From Dinghuibacter sp035492835 (GTDB lineage: Bacteria > Bacteroidota > Bacteroidia > Chitinophagales > Chitinophagaceae), in assembly GCF_035492835.1 (NCBI RefSeq), contig NZ_DATJIY010000028.1, positions 1-13,808 on the forward strand: DNA of 13,808 nt, written 5' to 3'. A program made the translations under genes and the position numbers. Below, piece by piece: positions 1-7,260 of this stretch. Below the pieces are notes generated by a model that was not told the origin of the DNA, made no database searches, and saw only the letters and a program-made list of their open reading frames with translations. How positions within the stretch are numbered: position 1 is the first letter of the stretch; the number at the start of each line of letters is the position of its first letter.

Positions 1-8
1 GCTCGACG

Positions 9-1262
9 TCAACTCCCGGGGGAAGGCTGTGGAAGCGGCGTCGCGTCTTGGGCTGCTAACCGCGCCCGGCGGACATAGTACGAAAAGACGCCCGCAATCG
101 TGATGGCCATGACCCCCGCGCAGAGGATCGTCGTCTGCGTGCCCACGAGCGCCGACTCCGCGCCGATCAGCAGCGCCCCCAGCGGCTGCATCCCAAACAC
201 GGACATCGCAAAGAAGCTGATCACCCGCCCGCGCATCTCCGGCGCCGCCTTGGTTTGCAGGATGGTATTGGTGACCGTAGTCTGGGACATCATTCCAAAA
301 CCCGAGACCGTCATAAAGGCCAGCGCGATGGGGTAGATGGTCATGTGCGAAAAACAGATCAGCCCCACGCCCAGGACGACGGTATTGATGAGGAGGATGC
401 GCCGGAGGTTGGCGCCGGGTTTCCGCGACGCCAGGAAGAACGCGCCACACAGGGCGCCGATCCCGATAAAGCTGTCGATGATCCCGAAGGTGGAGGCGTT
501 CCCCTTAAAGACTTCCTTGGCGTACACCGGCATGAGCGTCGTAAACGGCAGCACCAGCAGGCTCATCAGCGCCAGCATCAGGGTAGGGGAGGCGATCTCC
601 CGGTGGCTGACGAGGTATTTCAGACCGTCGCCAAGGTCTTTGAACGAGCTTTGTGTGCGGGGCTTGCGCACATAGGGCGGCAGTTTCATGAGCAACAGCG
701 ACCCGATCACCGCCACGAAGCTCAGGGCGTTGAGCAAAAAGCAAAATCCGCCCCCGAACGCCTCCAGGACAAAACCCGCGATCGCCGGTCCGATCAGCCG
801 CGACAGGTTCACCATCGACGAATTCAGCGCCAGGGCGTTGGGCAGGTCTTCCTTCGTCTGGATCATCTCGTACACCAGCGACTGGCGCGCGGGCACGTCA
901 AAGGCGTTGATGGTCCCGAGCACCGTGCCCAGGCCGATGACCGCCCAGACATTGATATGGGTGCCCTCCAGGAACACCAGCAACGCCAGCGTCAGCGACT
1001 GAACCATCGACGCCGCCTGCGTCCCGAGCAGCACCCGGAAACGGTTGTACCGGTCCGACACCACGCCCCCCAACAGCGACAACAGAAACGACGGGAACTG
1101 CAACGCGAACAGCGACACCCCCAGCATAAACGACGAGTGCGTCACGATATACACGATCCAGCTCACCGCCGTGCGCTGCATCCACGTCCCGATCAGGGAA
1201 ATGGACTGTCCCATAAAATACAAACGGTAATTCCGGCTCCGGAATGCTCTAAACGTGTTCAT
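9..1262 (-). CDS. MFS exporter, MFS_3 / EntS-like family
   Basis: This is a 417-residue inner-membrane transporter of the major facilitator superfamily, expected to export small molecules (drug, siderophore or metabolite) by proton antiport; the substrate cannot be read from the sequence. About 12 hydrophobic helices are visible, with an MFS motif-A loop (GGVVSDRYNR, residues 65-74) between helices 2 and 3 and a charged central loop near residues 195-225. The opening MNTFRAFRSRNYRLYF is typical of the MFS_3 (EntS-like) group. The start at 1262 was chosen because its ATG overlaps the TGA stop of the upstream MarR gene (ATGA), which implies translational coupling; an in-frame extension to 1352 would add 30 hydrophilic residues inside the MarR gene. 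The stop is at 9-11, so the gene is complete. Regulation is presumably by the co-transcribed MarR protein. Confidence 0.93.
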   Translation of the reverse strand: MNTFRAFRSRNYRLYFMGQSISLIGTWMQRTAVSWIVYIVTHSSFMLGVSLFALQFPSFLLSLLGGVVSDRYNRFRVLLGTQAASMVQSLTLALLVFLEGTHINVWAVIGLGTVLGTINAFDVPARQSLVYEMIQTKEDLPNALALNSSMVNLSRLIGPAIAGFVLEAFGGGFCFLLNALSFVAVIGSLLLMKLPPYVRKPRTQSSFKDLGDGLKYLVSHREIASPTLMLALMSLLVLPFTTLMPVYAKEVFKGNASTFGIIDSFIGIGALCGAFFLASRKPGANLRRILLINTVVLGVGLICFSHMTIYPIALAFMTVSGFGMMSQTTVTNTILQTKAAPEMRGRVISFFAMSVFGMQPLGALLIGAESALVGTQTTILCAGVMAITIAGVFSYYVRRARLAAQDATPLPQPSPGS

Positions 1263-1687
1263 CCTATCAGTTTGATCAGTACCTCGATGGCTTCCCCCAG
1301 GACCTTTTTCTCCCGGTCGTTCAGCTTCTGCGCTATCGTCCGCGTGAGCCATTCCTCTTTTTCCCCCAGGCGCTGGCGCACCCCTTTCTTCCCCGCGTCC
1401 GTGAGCGTCACGATCACTTTCCGCCGGTCGTCCTCGTCTGTCGTCCGTACGATGAGCCCCCGCTCCAGCAGCCGGTTGAGCACCTGCGACATCGCCTGTG
1501 TCGTCACCTTTTCCATCGCGGCCAGCTCCCCCGGCAACAGTTCGCCATAGTCATAGATCAGCGACAGCGTCGTCCGCTCCGTGATCGACAACTGCTCGTC
1601 GTTCCGCGTTTCCCTGCGCAACAGCTTCCCCAGCCGCGAGACCTGGGTGCGCAACCCGGTCGCCAGCTCTATATCCGATAGCGCCAT
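1259..1687 (-). CDS. MarR-family transcriptional regulator
   Basis: This 142-residue winged-helix regulator is predicted to bind DNA as a dimer and to be released by a small ligand. Residues about 34-80 form the helix-turn-helix, with the recognition helix around TTQAMSQVLNRLLERGLI (62-79). The wing carries the family signature DEDDRRKVIVTLT (84-96), followed by a long C-terminal dimerisation helix. The ATG at 1687 is preferred over an in-frame TTG at 1708, because that TTG lies inside the predicted -7 promoter element and would not be transcribed. The gene is first in a two-gene unit and its stop overlaps the MFS start by four bases. The usual arrangement for this pair is autorepression together with control of the exporter, and a large dyad at the promoter fits that. 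The family call is firm; the ligand is unknown. Confidence 0.95.
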   Translation of the reverse strand: MALSDIELATGLRTQVSRLGKLLRRETRNDEQLSITERTTLSLIYDYGELLPGELAAMEKVTTQAMSQVLNRLLERGLIVRTTDEDDRRKVIVTLTDAGKKGVRQRLGEKEEWLTRTIAQKLNDREKKVLGEAIEVLIKLIG

Positions 1688-1725
1688 ATTATGTAAGGTA
1701 TTTTGCAAAGTTACTTACATAATAT
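1686..1725 (-). promoter_or_regulatory. 40-base dyad, candidate operator of the MarR-MFS unit
   Basis: Two perfect 12-base arms (ATATTATGTAAG at 1686-1697 and its reverse complement at 1714-1725) flank a self-complementary TTTGCAAA at 1702-1709. All three share the same axis, between 1705 and 1706. The left arm covers the MarR start codon and the predicted 5' end of the mRNA; the right arm lies just upstream of the -7 box. A repressor bound here would block transcription of its own operon. That MarR is the binder is inference. Confidence 0.7.
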
Positions 1726-1736
1726 CGCATAGCCAA
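1706..1736 (-). promoter_or_regulatory. Bacteroidota-type promoter of the MarR-MFS unit
   Basis: Read on the minus strand, a TTG at the end of a T-run (1734-1736) is followed after exactly 20 bases by TAACTTTG (1713-1706). This is a full match to the TTG / TAnnTTTG consensus of the Bacteroidota primary sigma factor. Transcription should begin near 1700, leaving a leader of about a dozen bases before the ATG at 1687 and no room for a Shine-Dalgarno site. Confidence 0.7.
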
Positions 1737-1762
1737 AAAAAGCCGCTCGCGCGCCGCCCAAC

Positions 1763-1785
1763 AAAAAGGCGGCCCTGTGGCCGCC
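1763..1785 (-). terminator. Rho-independent terminator of the lipoprotein gene
   Basis: A perfect 7-bp GC stem (1768-1774 with 1779-1785, loop 1775-1778) is followed on the minus strand by TTTTTG. It lies 27 bases past the lipoprotein stop codon and only about 30 bases upstream of the next promoter. There is no T-run on the plus-strand side, so it is directional. Confidence 0.75.
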
Positions 1786-1811
1786 CGGTGATATTCAACA
1801 CGCACAATGAG

Positions 1812-2498
1812 CTAATCGATGACGATATTCCCGTTCGGCGGCACTTGTGGATGCCCATTATCGTCCCGCACATAAACGGTGACGCCCTTGAAGCCGACCT
1901 GCCACGACTTAATCAGCACATGATCCTCCCCGGTTACCCTGCGGAAGAGATAGTCCGGTGCATAACAAAGCGTTGCCGTCAGACAGGAATCCGCAAGACC
2001 GCGAGGCATGGCATACGGCGCGGGCCACTTGTTCATATAGTCCAGGAAAACCGCCCGCAGGTACTGCAAATCCTGGTGCCCCGCCGTGTCATTGGTATTG
2101 AGGAGATACAGGAACCCGGGCTGAGTGCTGGTCAGCGCCCCATGCACAAACGAGAACCCCTCCCCCGAGGCCTCCACCGGCAACCCGTTGAGGTAAACCT
2201 GGCAACTCACATAAAACACCGTATCGCCCCCCGCGGCCGAAGCCGGATAAAGATAAGCCCCGTTGACCTGGAGGTCGTCCATGTACACGTGGGCCGCCGC
2301 CAGCATCGCCAGCGCCGAGTCCTCCGTGGACGCCGGGATCAACACATCGGTCACCCGCGGCGTCAGCCGGGTGATACAACCCGGCGCCACCGAGGCCGGA
2401 CTATAACCAGACTTCCGGCAAGCCGGCATAAACAGCACAGCCAGCAGCATCGCCGACAGCGCCATCAGCGGCGCGGCCAGCCTTAGGAAACACTTCAT
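1812..2498 (-). CDS. Unrecognised lipoprotein, 228 residues
   Basis: I do not recognise this protein. It opens with a lipoprotein signal peptide: a short basic start (MKCFLRLAAP), a hydrophobic core to about residue 24, then MPAC with the lipidated cysteine at 27, followed by RKS. It is therefore expected to be exported and anchored to a membrane. The mature part has about 200 residues. It contains the segment YLNGLPV (about residues 119-125), which by eye resembles repeats in other Bacteroidota lipoproteins and PepSY/FTP-like folds, but the match is too weak to name a domain. Three further cysteines occur in the mature region, at C41, in SCQVY and in SCLTATLCY-type contexts. The ATG at 2498 was chosen because it gives a proper signal peptide. 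The gene is transcribed alone, divergently from the DinB-like gene, with a terminator just downstream. Confidence 0.75.
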   Translation of the reverse strand: MKCFLRLAAPLMALSAMLLAVLFMPACRKSGYSPASVAPGCITRLTPRVTDVLIPASTEDSALAMLAAAHVYMDDLQVNGAYLYPASAAGGDTVFYVSCQVYLNGLPVEASGEGFSFVHGALTSTQPGFLYLLNTNDTAGHQDLQYLRAVFLDYMNKWPAPYAMPRGLADSCLTATLCYAPDYLFRRVTGEDHVLIKSWQVGFKGVTVYVRDDNGHPQVPPNGNIVID

Positions 2499-2534
2499 AC
2501 CCGCTTGACAATCTCCCGGTAGCGACCGTTGCAT

Positions 2535-2542
2535 TACCTTTA
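2535..2542 (+). promoter_or_regulatory. Possible -7 box upstream of the DinB-like gene
   Basis: TACCTTTA matches seven of eight positions of TAnnTTTG and lies 16 bases before the ATG, the usual distance in this window. No TTG is found 19-21 bases upstream, so the call is weak. Confidence 0.3.
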
Positions 2543-2558
2543 TACAAATGCGAAATCC

Positions 2559-3038
2559 ATGAACGAACACTTCCTCCGCCTGTTCGACTACGACCAAATG
2601 GCCAGCCGCCTCATCCTCACCGCCCTCCGCGACCAGCCCCCCGCCGGCGAGCCCGATCGCAAGCTCACGCTGATGATGCACCTCCTCCAGGCCAACCACA
2701 ACTGGCTCCTCCGCGTCAACGGCCGGTCCTCCGACCAATCCGACCTCTGGCCCAAACCCGAATGGGGCGCCATGGAATCCCTGCTGGAGACCAACGGCGA
2801 CGGCTGGAAGACCTTCCTCACCGCCGAAACCGACTTCTTCCGCCCCATCACCTACCAGAACCAAAGCGGCGCCACCTACACCAACGTCCTGGCCGACCTC
2901 CTGGCCCACATCATCAACCACGGCACCCACCACCGCGCCCAAATCGGCATCTACCTAAAAGAGTCCGGTCTCGAACACATCCCCATCACCGACTACATCG
3001 CCTACCTCCGCCTGAAAGGGCCCTCGGGCGGCGCATAA
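2559..3038 (+). CDS. DinB-family (DinB-fold) protein
   Basis: This 159-residue protein is predicted to be a four-helix bundle of the DinB superfamily. These are small cytosolic proteins that hold a divalent metal by three histidines and include thiol-dependent S-transferases, though most members have no known reaction. The expected pattern is visible: H47 in the second helix (HLLQANHNWLL) and the H121/H125 pair in LAHIINHGTHHRAQI, with a hydrophobic C-terminal helix ending ITDYIAYLRL. The length is normal for the family. The ATG at 2559 gives the usual N-terminus (MNEHFLRLFDYDQMA); a TTG at 2529 would add ten unlikely residues. The gene starts 60 bases from the divergent lipoprotein gene. Despite the family name there is no reason to assume an SOS role. 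The family call is firm; substrate and role are unknown. Confidence 0.88.
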   Translation: MNEHFLRLFDYDQMASRLILTALRDQPPAGEPDRKLTLMMHLLQANHNWLLRVNGRSSDQSDLWPKPEWGAMESLLETNGDGWKTFLTAETDFFRPITYQNQSGATYTNVLADLLAHIINHGTHHRAQIGIYLKESGLEHIPITDYIAYLRLKGPSGGA

Positions 3039-3042
3039 GATT

Positions 3043-3058
3043 TTTTTCGTACGAAAAA
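3043..3058 (+). promoter_or_regulatory. 16-bp perfect palindrome upstream of the permease gene
   Basis: TTTTTCGTACGAAAAA is perfectly self-complementary and sits in the 50-base gap between the DinB-like stop and the permease start. A weak -7-like box, TACATTAG, follows at 3064-3071. The palindrome would then fall between the -33 and -7 regions, where an operator could act. No adjacent regulator is present. It does not look like a terminator, because the stem is almost all A/T and has no loop. Confidence 0.35.
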
Positions 3059-3088
3059 TTTCATACATTAGGGCTACAATTTATAGCC

Positions 3089-5467
3089 ATGTTCAAAACA
3101 TACGTCGTCTCCAGCTGGCGCCACCTGCTCCGGAACAAAACCTACGCCTTCATCAACATCCTGGGTCTCTCCCTGGGCATCGCCTGTGCCATCCTGATCT
3201 TCGTCCTCGTGCGTTTCCACCTGAGCTTCGACACCTTCCACAAGGAGTCGGACAGGATATACCGCATCAACACCGAATTCCACGACGAGGGCATCAATCG
3301 CAACGCCGCCGTCCCGGTACCCCTGGGCAAAGCCTTCCGCAACGACTACACCTTCGCCGAGACCGTCGCGCGGGTCGTATCCTACCCGAACACCCTCATC
3401 TCCATTCCCGGGGATAAAAACACCAAGAAGTTCCAGGAGGACGACGGCATCGCCTTTGCGGAGCCCCAATACTTCGACATATTCGATTTCCCCACCGTCG
3501 AGGGCGACGCCAAAAAGGCCATGAGCGATCCCACCGGCGCACTGATCACCCAAACCATCGCCAAGAAGTATTTTGGCACCGAGGACCCCATGGGCAAACG
3601 CCTCCGTTTTGACAACAAATATGACTACGTCGTCCGCGGTGTCCTCAAGGACCTGCCCGCCAACACCGACCGCAAACAGCAGATCTACTTCGGCTGGGAC
3701 AGCTACAAGAACTACCAGCCCTATATGGCCAGCGACAGCAGCTGGGGCGGCGTCTACAGCGGCAGTCAGTGTTTTGCCCGGCTCCGGCCCGGCGTCACCG
3801 CCGAAGCCGTGGAGCGCGCCTTCCCGTCCCTGACCAAAAAGTACTACTCCGCGGATGACGCCAAGGTGTGGCATTTCCGGATGCAGCCCATCAGCGACAT
3901 CCACTTCAACACCGACATGGACGGCTACGCCGACAAAAAATACCTCTGGGCCGTTTCCTTTATCGGTCTCTTCCTGATCGTCACCGCCAGCGTCAACTTC
4001 GTCAACCTCGCGACCGCCCAGGCGCTCAACCGCTCCCGCGAAATCGGCGTGCGGAAGGTCCTCGGCAGCGAACCGATGCACGTCTTCTGGCAGTTTATGG
4101 CGGAAACCGCGCTCATCACGCTTTTCGCCCTGCTCGTCGGCCTCGGGCTTGCCTACGCGGGTCTGCCCGGTCTCAACGCCCTGCTCAGGCGCCCCATGTC
4201 CATGGACCTCTTTGGCTCGTGGACGCTCGGCGCCTTTATACTGGCCACCTATGTACTCGTCGTCTTCCTGGCCGGTTCCTATCCCGGCCTCGTCCTGGCC
4301 CGCTTCCGGCCGGCGCTCGCGCTGAAGGGAAAGCTCGACCAGCGTCATATAGGCGGGTTTTCGCTGCGCCGTATCCTGGTCGTCCTCCAGTTCTCCATCT
4401 CCCAGCTGTTGATCATCGGAACCCTCGTCATCGCGCGCCAGATCTATTATTCCGAACACGCCGACCTCGGCTTTGTCAAGGACGGCGTCGTGACGGTACC
4501 CCTCCCCGTTACCGACGTCGTCAAGGCCAGGACCCTCCGCGACCGGATGCTCGAAATACCCGGCGTAGAACGAGCCAGCCTGTGTTACCAGCCGCCGGCG
4601 TCGCAATCCAACAACAACACCAGCGTACAATACGAAAGCCGCCCCAAGACCGAGAACTGGTCCATCAACGAAAAATACATGGACGACCAGTACATCCCGC
4701 TCTTCGGGCTCAAGCTGATCGCGGGCCGCAACATCTTTCCCTCCGACACCGCCAACGGCTTCGTCGTCAACGAAACCACCGTCCACAAGCTCCACGCCGG
4801 CACGCCCCTGGAGATCATCGGTCACCAGCTCACCGTGGACGCCCTCAAGGGCCCCATCGTCGGCGTCGTCAAGGATTTCAACAACTATTCCTTCCGCGGC
4901 GACATCGCCCCCATCGCGTTTTATACCTATCCCAAAAGCTTCCGGACCTGCGCGCTGCGGATCAACGCCAGGACGGACCTCCACGCCATCGAACGGGTCT
5001 GGAACGACACGTACCCCCAGTACGTCTTTTCCCGCCAGTTCCTCGACGAGCGCATCGCCCGTTTCTACGAGCAGGACGCGACGCTCCTGAAGCTGATCGA
5101 AATCTTCGCCGGCATCGCCATCTTTATCGGCTGTCTCGGTTTGTACGGCCTGGTGTCGTTCATGGCTGTCCGTAAGACCAAGGAAATCGGCGTCCGGAAG
5201 GTCCTCGGCGCCGGCATATCCCAGATCCTCTGGTTGTTCGGTCGGGAGTTCACCCGCCTGCTGGGGATCGCCTTCCTCGCCGCCGCCCCGGTCGCCTGGT
5301 GGTTCATGCACCGCTACCTGGAGTCCTTCAAATACCGCATCACCATCGGTTGGGAGGTCTTCGTACCGGCCCTCCTGGGCACCTTCGCGATCGCCGCCCT
5401 GACCGTGAGCTACCGCTCCTGGCGCGCCGCGGCGGCGCGCCCCGTAAAGAGCCTGCGATCGGAATAA
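3089..5467 (+). CDS. MacB/FtsX-type ABC transporter permease, two-domain
   Basis: This is a 792-residue inner-membrane protein of the Bacteroidota type with two MacB periplasmic-core plus FtsX units in one chain. One helix lies near residues 22-43 and is followed by a periplasmic domain (about 45-285). Helices follow near 286-306, 336-358 and 381-401, then a second entry helix (428-449), a second periplasmic domain (about 455-665) and three last helices (668-692, 722-740, 756-775). The cytosolic coupling motif EIGVRKVLG occurs twice, at 318-326 and 699-707, which shows the internal duplication. Such proteins work by mechanotransmission with a MacB-type ATPase, often in efflux or stress response. 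No ATPase gene is in the window, so the partner must be encoded elsewhere. The ATG at 3089 matches the family's usual opening (MFKTYVVSSWRHLLRNK). The substrate is unknown. Confidence 0.93.
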   Translation: MFKTYVVSSWRHLLRNKTYAFINILGLSLGIACAILIFVLVRFHLSFDTFHKESDRIYRINTEFHDEGINRNAAVPVPLGKAFRNDYTFAETVARVVSYPNTLISIPGDKNTKKFQEDDGIAFAEPQYFDIFDFPTVEGDAKKAMSDPTGALITQTIAKKYFGTEDPMGKRLRFDNKYDYVVRGVLKDLPANTDRKQQIYFGWDSYKNYQPYMASDSSWGGVYSGSQCFARLRPGVTAEAVERAFPSLTKKYYSADDAKVWHFRMQPISDIHFNTDMDGYADKKYLWAVSFIGLFLIVTASVNFVNLATAQALNRSREIGVRKVLGSEPMHVFWQFMAETALITLFALLVGLGLAYAGLPGLNALLRRPMSMDLFGSWTLGAFILATYVLVVFLAGSYPGLVLARFRPALALKGKLDQRHIGGFSLRRILVVLQFSISQLLIIGTLVIARQIYYSEHADLGFVKDGVVTVPLPVTDVVKARTLRDRMLEIPGVERASLCYQPPASQSNNNTSVQYESRPKTENWSINEKYMDDQYIPLFGLKLIAGRNIFPSDTANGFVVNETTVHKLHAGTPLEIIGHQLTVDALKGPIVGVVKDFNNYSFRGDIAPIAFYTYPKSFRTCALRINARTDLHAIERVWNDTYPQYVFSRQFLDERIARFYEQDATLLKLIEIFAGIAIFIGCLGLYGLVSFMAVRKTKEIGVRKVLGAGISQILWLFGREFTRLLGIAFLAAAPVAWWFMHRYLESFKYRITIGWEVFVPALLGTFAIAALTVSYRSWRAAAARPVKSLRSE

Positions 5468-5472
5468 ACGGC

Positions 5473-5480
5473 TATATTTG
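5473..5480 (+). promoter_or_regulatory. -7 box of a possible internal promoter
   Basis: TATATTTG is an exact TAnnTTTG match, five bases past the permease stop and eight bases before the next ATG. No TTG lies 19-21 bases upstream, inside the permease gene. If used, it would give a leaderless or nearly leaderless message for the 259-residue protein, in addition to any read-through from the permease. Confidence 0.4.
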
Positions 5481-5488
5481 TCCCGCTT

Positions 5489-6268
5489 ATGGAAGTCCAT
5501 CACCATCCTGAAGTGGGAAAAAAGTCGTTCAAGGAATACCTCCTCGAAGGCCTCATGATCTTTATCGCCGTCACCCTCGGCTTTTTCGCCGAAAGCCTCC
5601 GCGAGCACATCAACCATGGCGCCCGCGAAGCGGAATACGCCCGCGCCTTCGCGGCGGACCTGCGCGTCGATACCACGCGGATCGACTATGCCATCGAACA
5701 GAACATCTATAACCTCCATCGGCTGGACTCCCTTCAGGATCTGCTGCTGAGCCGCAACTTTACGCCGGCCGGCGTGCTCCGGGCCTACAAGCTGCAGTAC
5801 ACCGTCAAGAACCCGACGGTCGTGTTATTCAGCGAAGGGACCTACAAGCAGCTCCACGGCACCGGCGAAGCGGGTCTCGTCCGCGACTCCATTTCCGCGG
5901 CCATCGAGGATTACCACCAGGGCGTCCAGGACCTCCAGAATATGTTCACCTATTACGACGCCCAGATGCGTCGCATGGTCGACATCGGCAAGAACCTTTT
6001 CCGCCCGCAGTACTTGTTTGGCGCGTTCAGCCGTTATGTGACCCTGTCCGATACCGCCATCCACATCGATAACGGCTACCGCCACGTGCTTGATTCGATG
6101 GCCGCGCGCACGCCCCTCGTTTTCGCGACCAGCGATCCAAAGGTCTTTGACAACTATTGCAGCGACCTCGGTTTTTACATGGAGATCATCTTTTCCTATA
6201 TAAGGGAAATCGAATCGGAGAAAAAAGCCGCCATCGCGCTGCTGGCGAAGATCGAGGACACCTACTAA
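5489..6268 (+). CDS. Uncharacterised single-pass membrane protein, 259 residues
   Basis: I can give no function. The protein has a histidine-rich start (MEVHHHPEVGKK), one hydrophobic helix at about residues 18-36 (LLEGLMIFIAVTLGFFAESL), then RE and a largely helical soluble part of about 220 residues rich in charged and aromatic positions. This architecture, with a short cytosolic start, one anchor ending in GFFAESLRE and a helical domain, is common among conserved hypothetical proteins of Chitinophagaceae and relatives. There is no lipobox or signal-peptide cleavage site, so the helix probably stays as an anchor with the C-terminal part outside. The gene begins 21 bases after the permease stop. 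Its TAA overlaps the stop of the convergent reductase gene. Co-transcription with the permease is possible but an own promoter box is also present. That it is a real gene is nearly certain. Confidence 0.85.
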   Translation: MEVHHHPEVGKKSFKEYLLEGLMIFIAVTLGFFAESLREHINHGAREAEYARAFAADLRVDTTRIDYAIEQNIYNLHRLDSLQDLLLSRNFTPAGVLRAYKLQYTVKNPTVVLFSEGTYKQLHGTGEAGLVRDSISAAIEDYHQGVQDLQNMFTYYDAQMRRMVDIGKNLFRPQYLFGAFSRYVTLSDTAIHIDNGYRHVLDSMAARTPLVFATSDPKVFDNYCSDLGFYMEIIFSYIREIESEKKAAIALLAKIEDTY

Positions 6269-7260
6269 GCCTCCAGCTCGACGTCCGTCGCCGCGTACCC
6301 CGTACAAGTGAGCACCCAGCCCTCGGCCAGGTCCTTCTCCGTAAGCACGTCATTGATGCTCATCACCACCCGCCCGGACAGCACCCGCACCGCGCACGAC
6401 GAGCACCGCCCGCCGCGGCAGCTGTAGGGTAGGGGGATGTGGTGCGCCAGCGCCGCCTGCAGGATATTCGCCGGGTAGGCGACATCGAAAGCGTGCCGCT
6501 CCCCATGCATCGTAATCCCCACCCGGTGCGGCGACGCGTCCATCAACGGCGGATGCGGCGGCGCATCGATCACGAAGTGCTCCTGCCGTATCTGCTCCGC
6601 CCTGAACCCCATCGTGATCAGCGTAAACTTCGCCATCCGCATGAGCGCCTCGGGCCCGCAACAAAAAATCAGGCTATCCGCCGGATCGTGGTGCGTCAGC
6701 TCCCTCACCAGCGTCTCGAGATTGGCGTTATTCAGCCGCCGCGGCATGACGGCATGCGACTCCGGCGCGCTCAGCAAGCTGACGCGGTCCAGCCACACCT
6801 CGTGCCCGGCCAGCTCTTCGTCGAAAATGACGTCCTTTTCGGAATGGTTCTGGTCGATGACCCAGATATGGCTCCCGGACTCCTCCCCGAGCGCCTGCCG
6901 GATCAACCCGATGATCGGCGCGATCCCGCTCCCCGCCGCGATGAACCCGATGTCGCGGACGCGATCCGAGCGCGTAAACGTAAACCGCCCCGCCGGGGGC
7001 AACGCCTCCAGCACGGAACCCACGAAAATATGATCTTGTAAAAACCGCGACACCTCCCCATTGACCTTACGCTTTACCGTTATCGCGTAAAAGGAATCGC
7101 CGGGATAGGAAGTAAGGGAAAAAGACCGGCGCACCGCCCCGAACACCAGCGTCAGGAACTGACCCGGTACATACGCCGCCAGCGGCCCTTCCACCGGCGC
7201 CAGCCGGAAGGTTACCGTATCGTGTGTCTCATTCGTTCGGCCGGTTACGCGTAAGAGCAT
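6265..7260 (-). CDS. FAD / [2Fe-2S] NAD(P)H oxidoreductase, PaaE/HmpX-like
   Basis: This is a 331-residue single-chain electron-transfer reductase with the order FAD domain, NAD(P) domain, plant-type ferredoxin domain. The FAD-binding motif is RSFSLTS (45-51), the nucleotide-binding glycine motif is in FIAAGSGIAPI (106-116), and CCGPEALM (200-207) is the usual end of the NAD domain. The cluster ligands are C281, C286 and C289 in a CxxxxCxxC pattern, plus C319 near the end. Such proteins pass electrons from NAD(P)H to an oxygenase, desaturase or similar partner. No paaABCD or other oxygenase gene is in the window, so the acceptor is unknown. The ATG at 7260 overlaps the upstream macro-like gene by 32 bases and gives the normal family N-terminus. 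It is the last gene of a tight four-gene minus-strand run. Confidence 0.92.
   Translation of the reverse strand: MLLRVTGRTNETHDTVTFRLAPVEGPLAAYVPGQFLTLVFGAVRRSFSLTSYPGDSFYAITVKRKVNGEVSRFLQDHIFVGSVLEALPPAGRFTFTRSDRVRDIGFIAAGSGIAPIIGLIRQALGEESGSHIWVIDQNHSEKDVIFDEELAGHEVWLDRVSLLSAPESHAVMPRRLNNANLETLVRELTHHDPADSLIFCCGPEALMRMAKFTLITMGFRAEQIRQEHFVIDAPPHPPLMDASPHRVGITMHGERHAFDVAYPANILQAALAHHIPLPYSCRGGRCSSCAVRVLSGRVVMSINDVLTEKDLAEGWVLTCTGYAATDVELEA

Noticed and set aside
255..1550. Open frame of 431 codons on the plus strand across the MFS and MarR genes
   Set aside because: The product is rich in R, H and Q without motifs, and both minus-strand genes beneath it are well recognised.
1688..1708. TTG start that would lengthen the MarR protein by seven residues
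   Set aside because: The TTG falls in the predicted -7 promoter element, upstream of the likely transcript start.
2506..2511. TTGACA, a sigma70-like -35 hexamer upstream of the DinB-like gene
   Set aside because: No -10 hexamer at 16-18 bases, and Bacteroidota promoters do not follow this consensus; the distance to TACCTTTA is also too long.
3868..5175. Second plus-strand frame of 435 codons inside the permease gene
   Set aside because: An R/P/H-rich frame-shifted reading of the permease; no evidence of a programmed shift or an independent start.
3074..5719. Open frame of 881 codons on the minus strand, antisense to the permease gene
   Set aside because: Its translation is a compositionally biased stretch rich in D, E, G and V with no domain, and it mirrors the permease codons. 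Long antisense frames are expected opposite GC-biased genes; the sense frame is a clear transporter.
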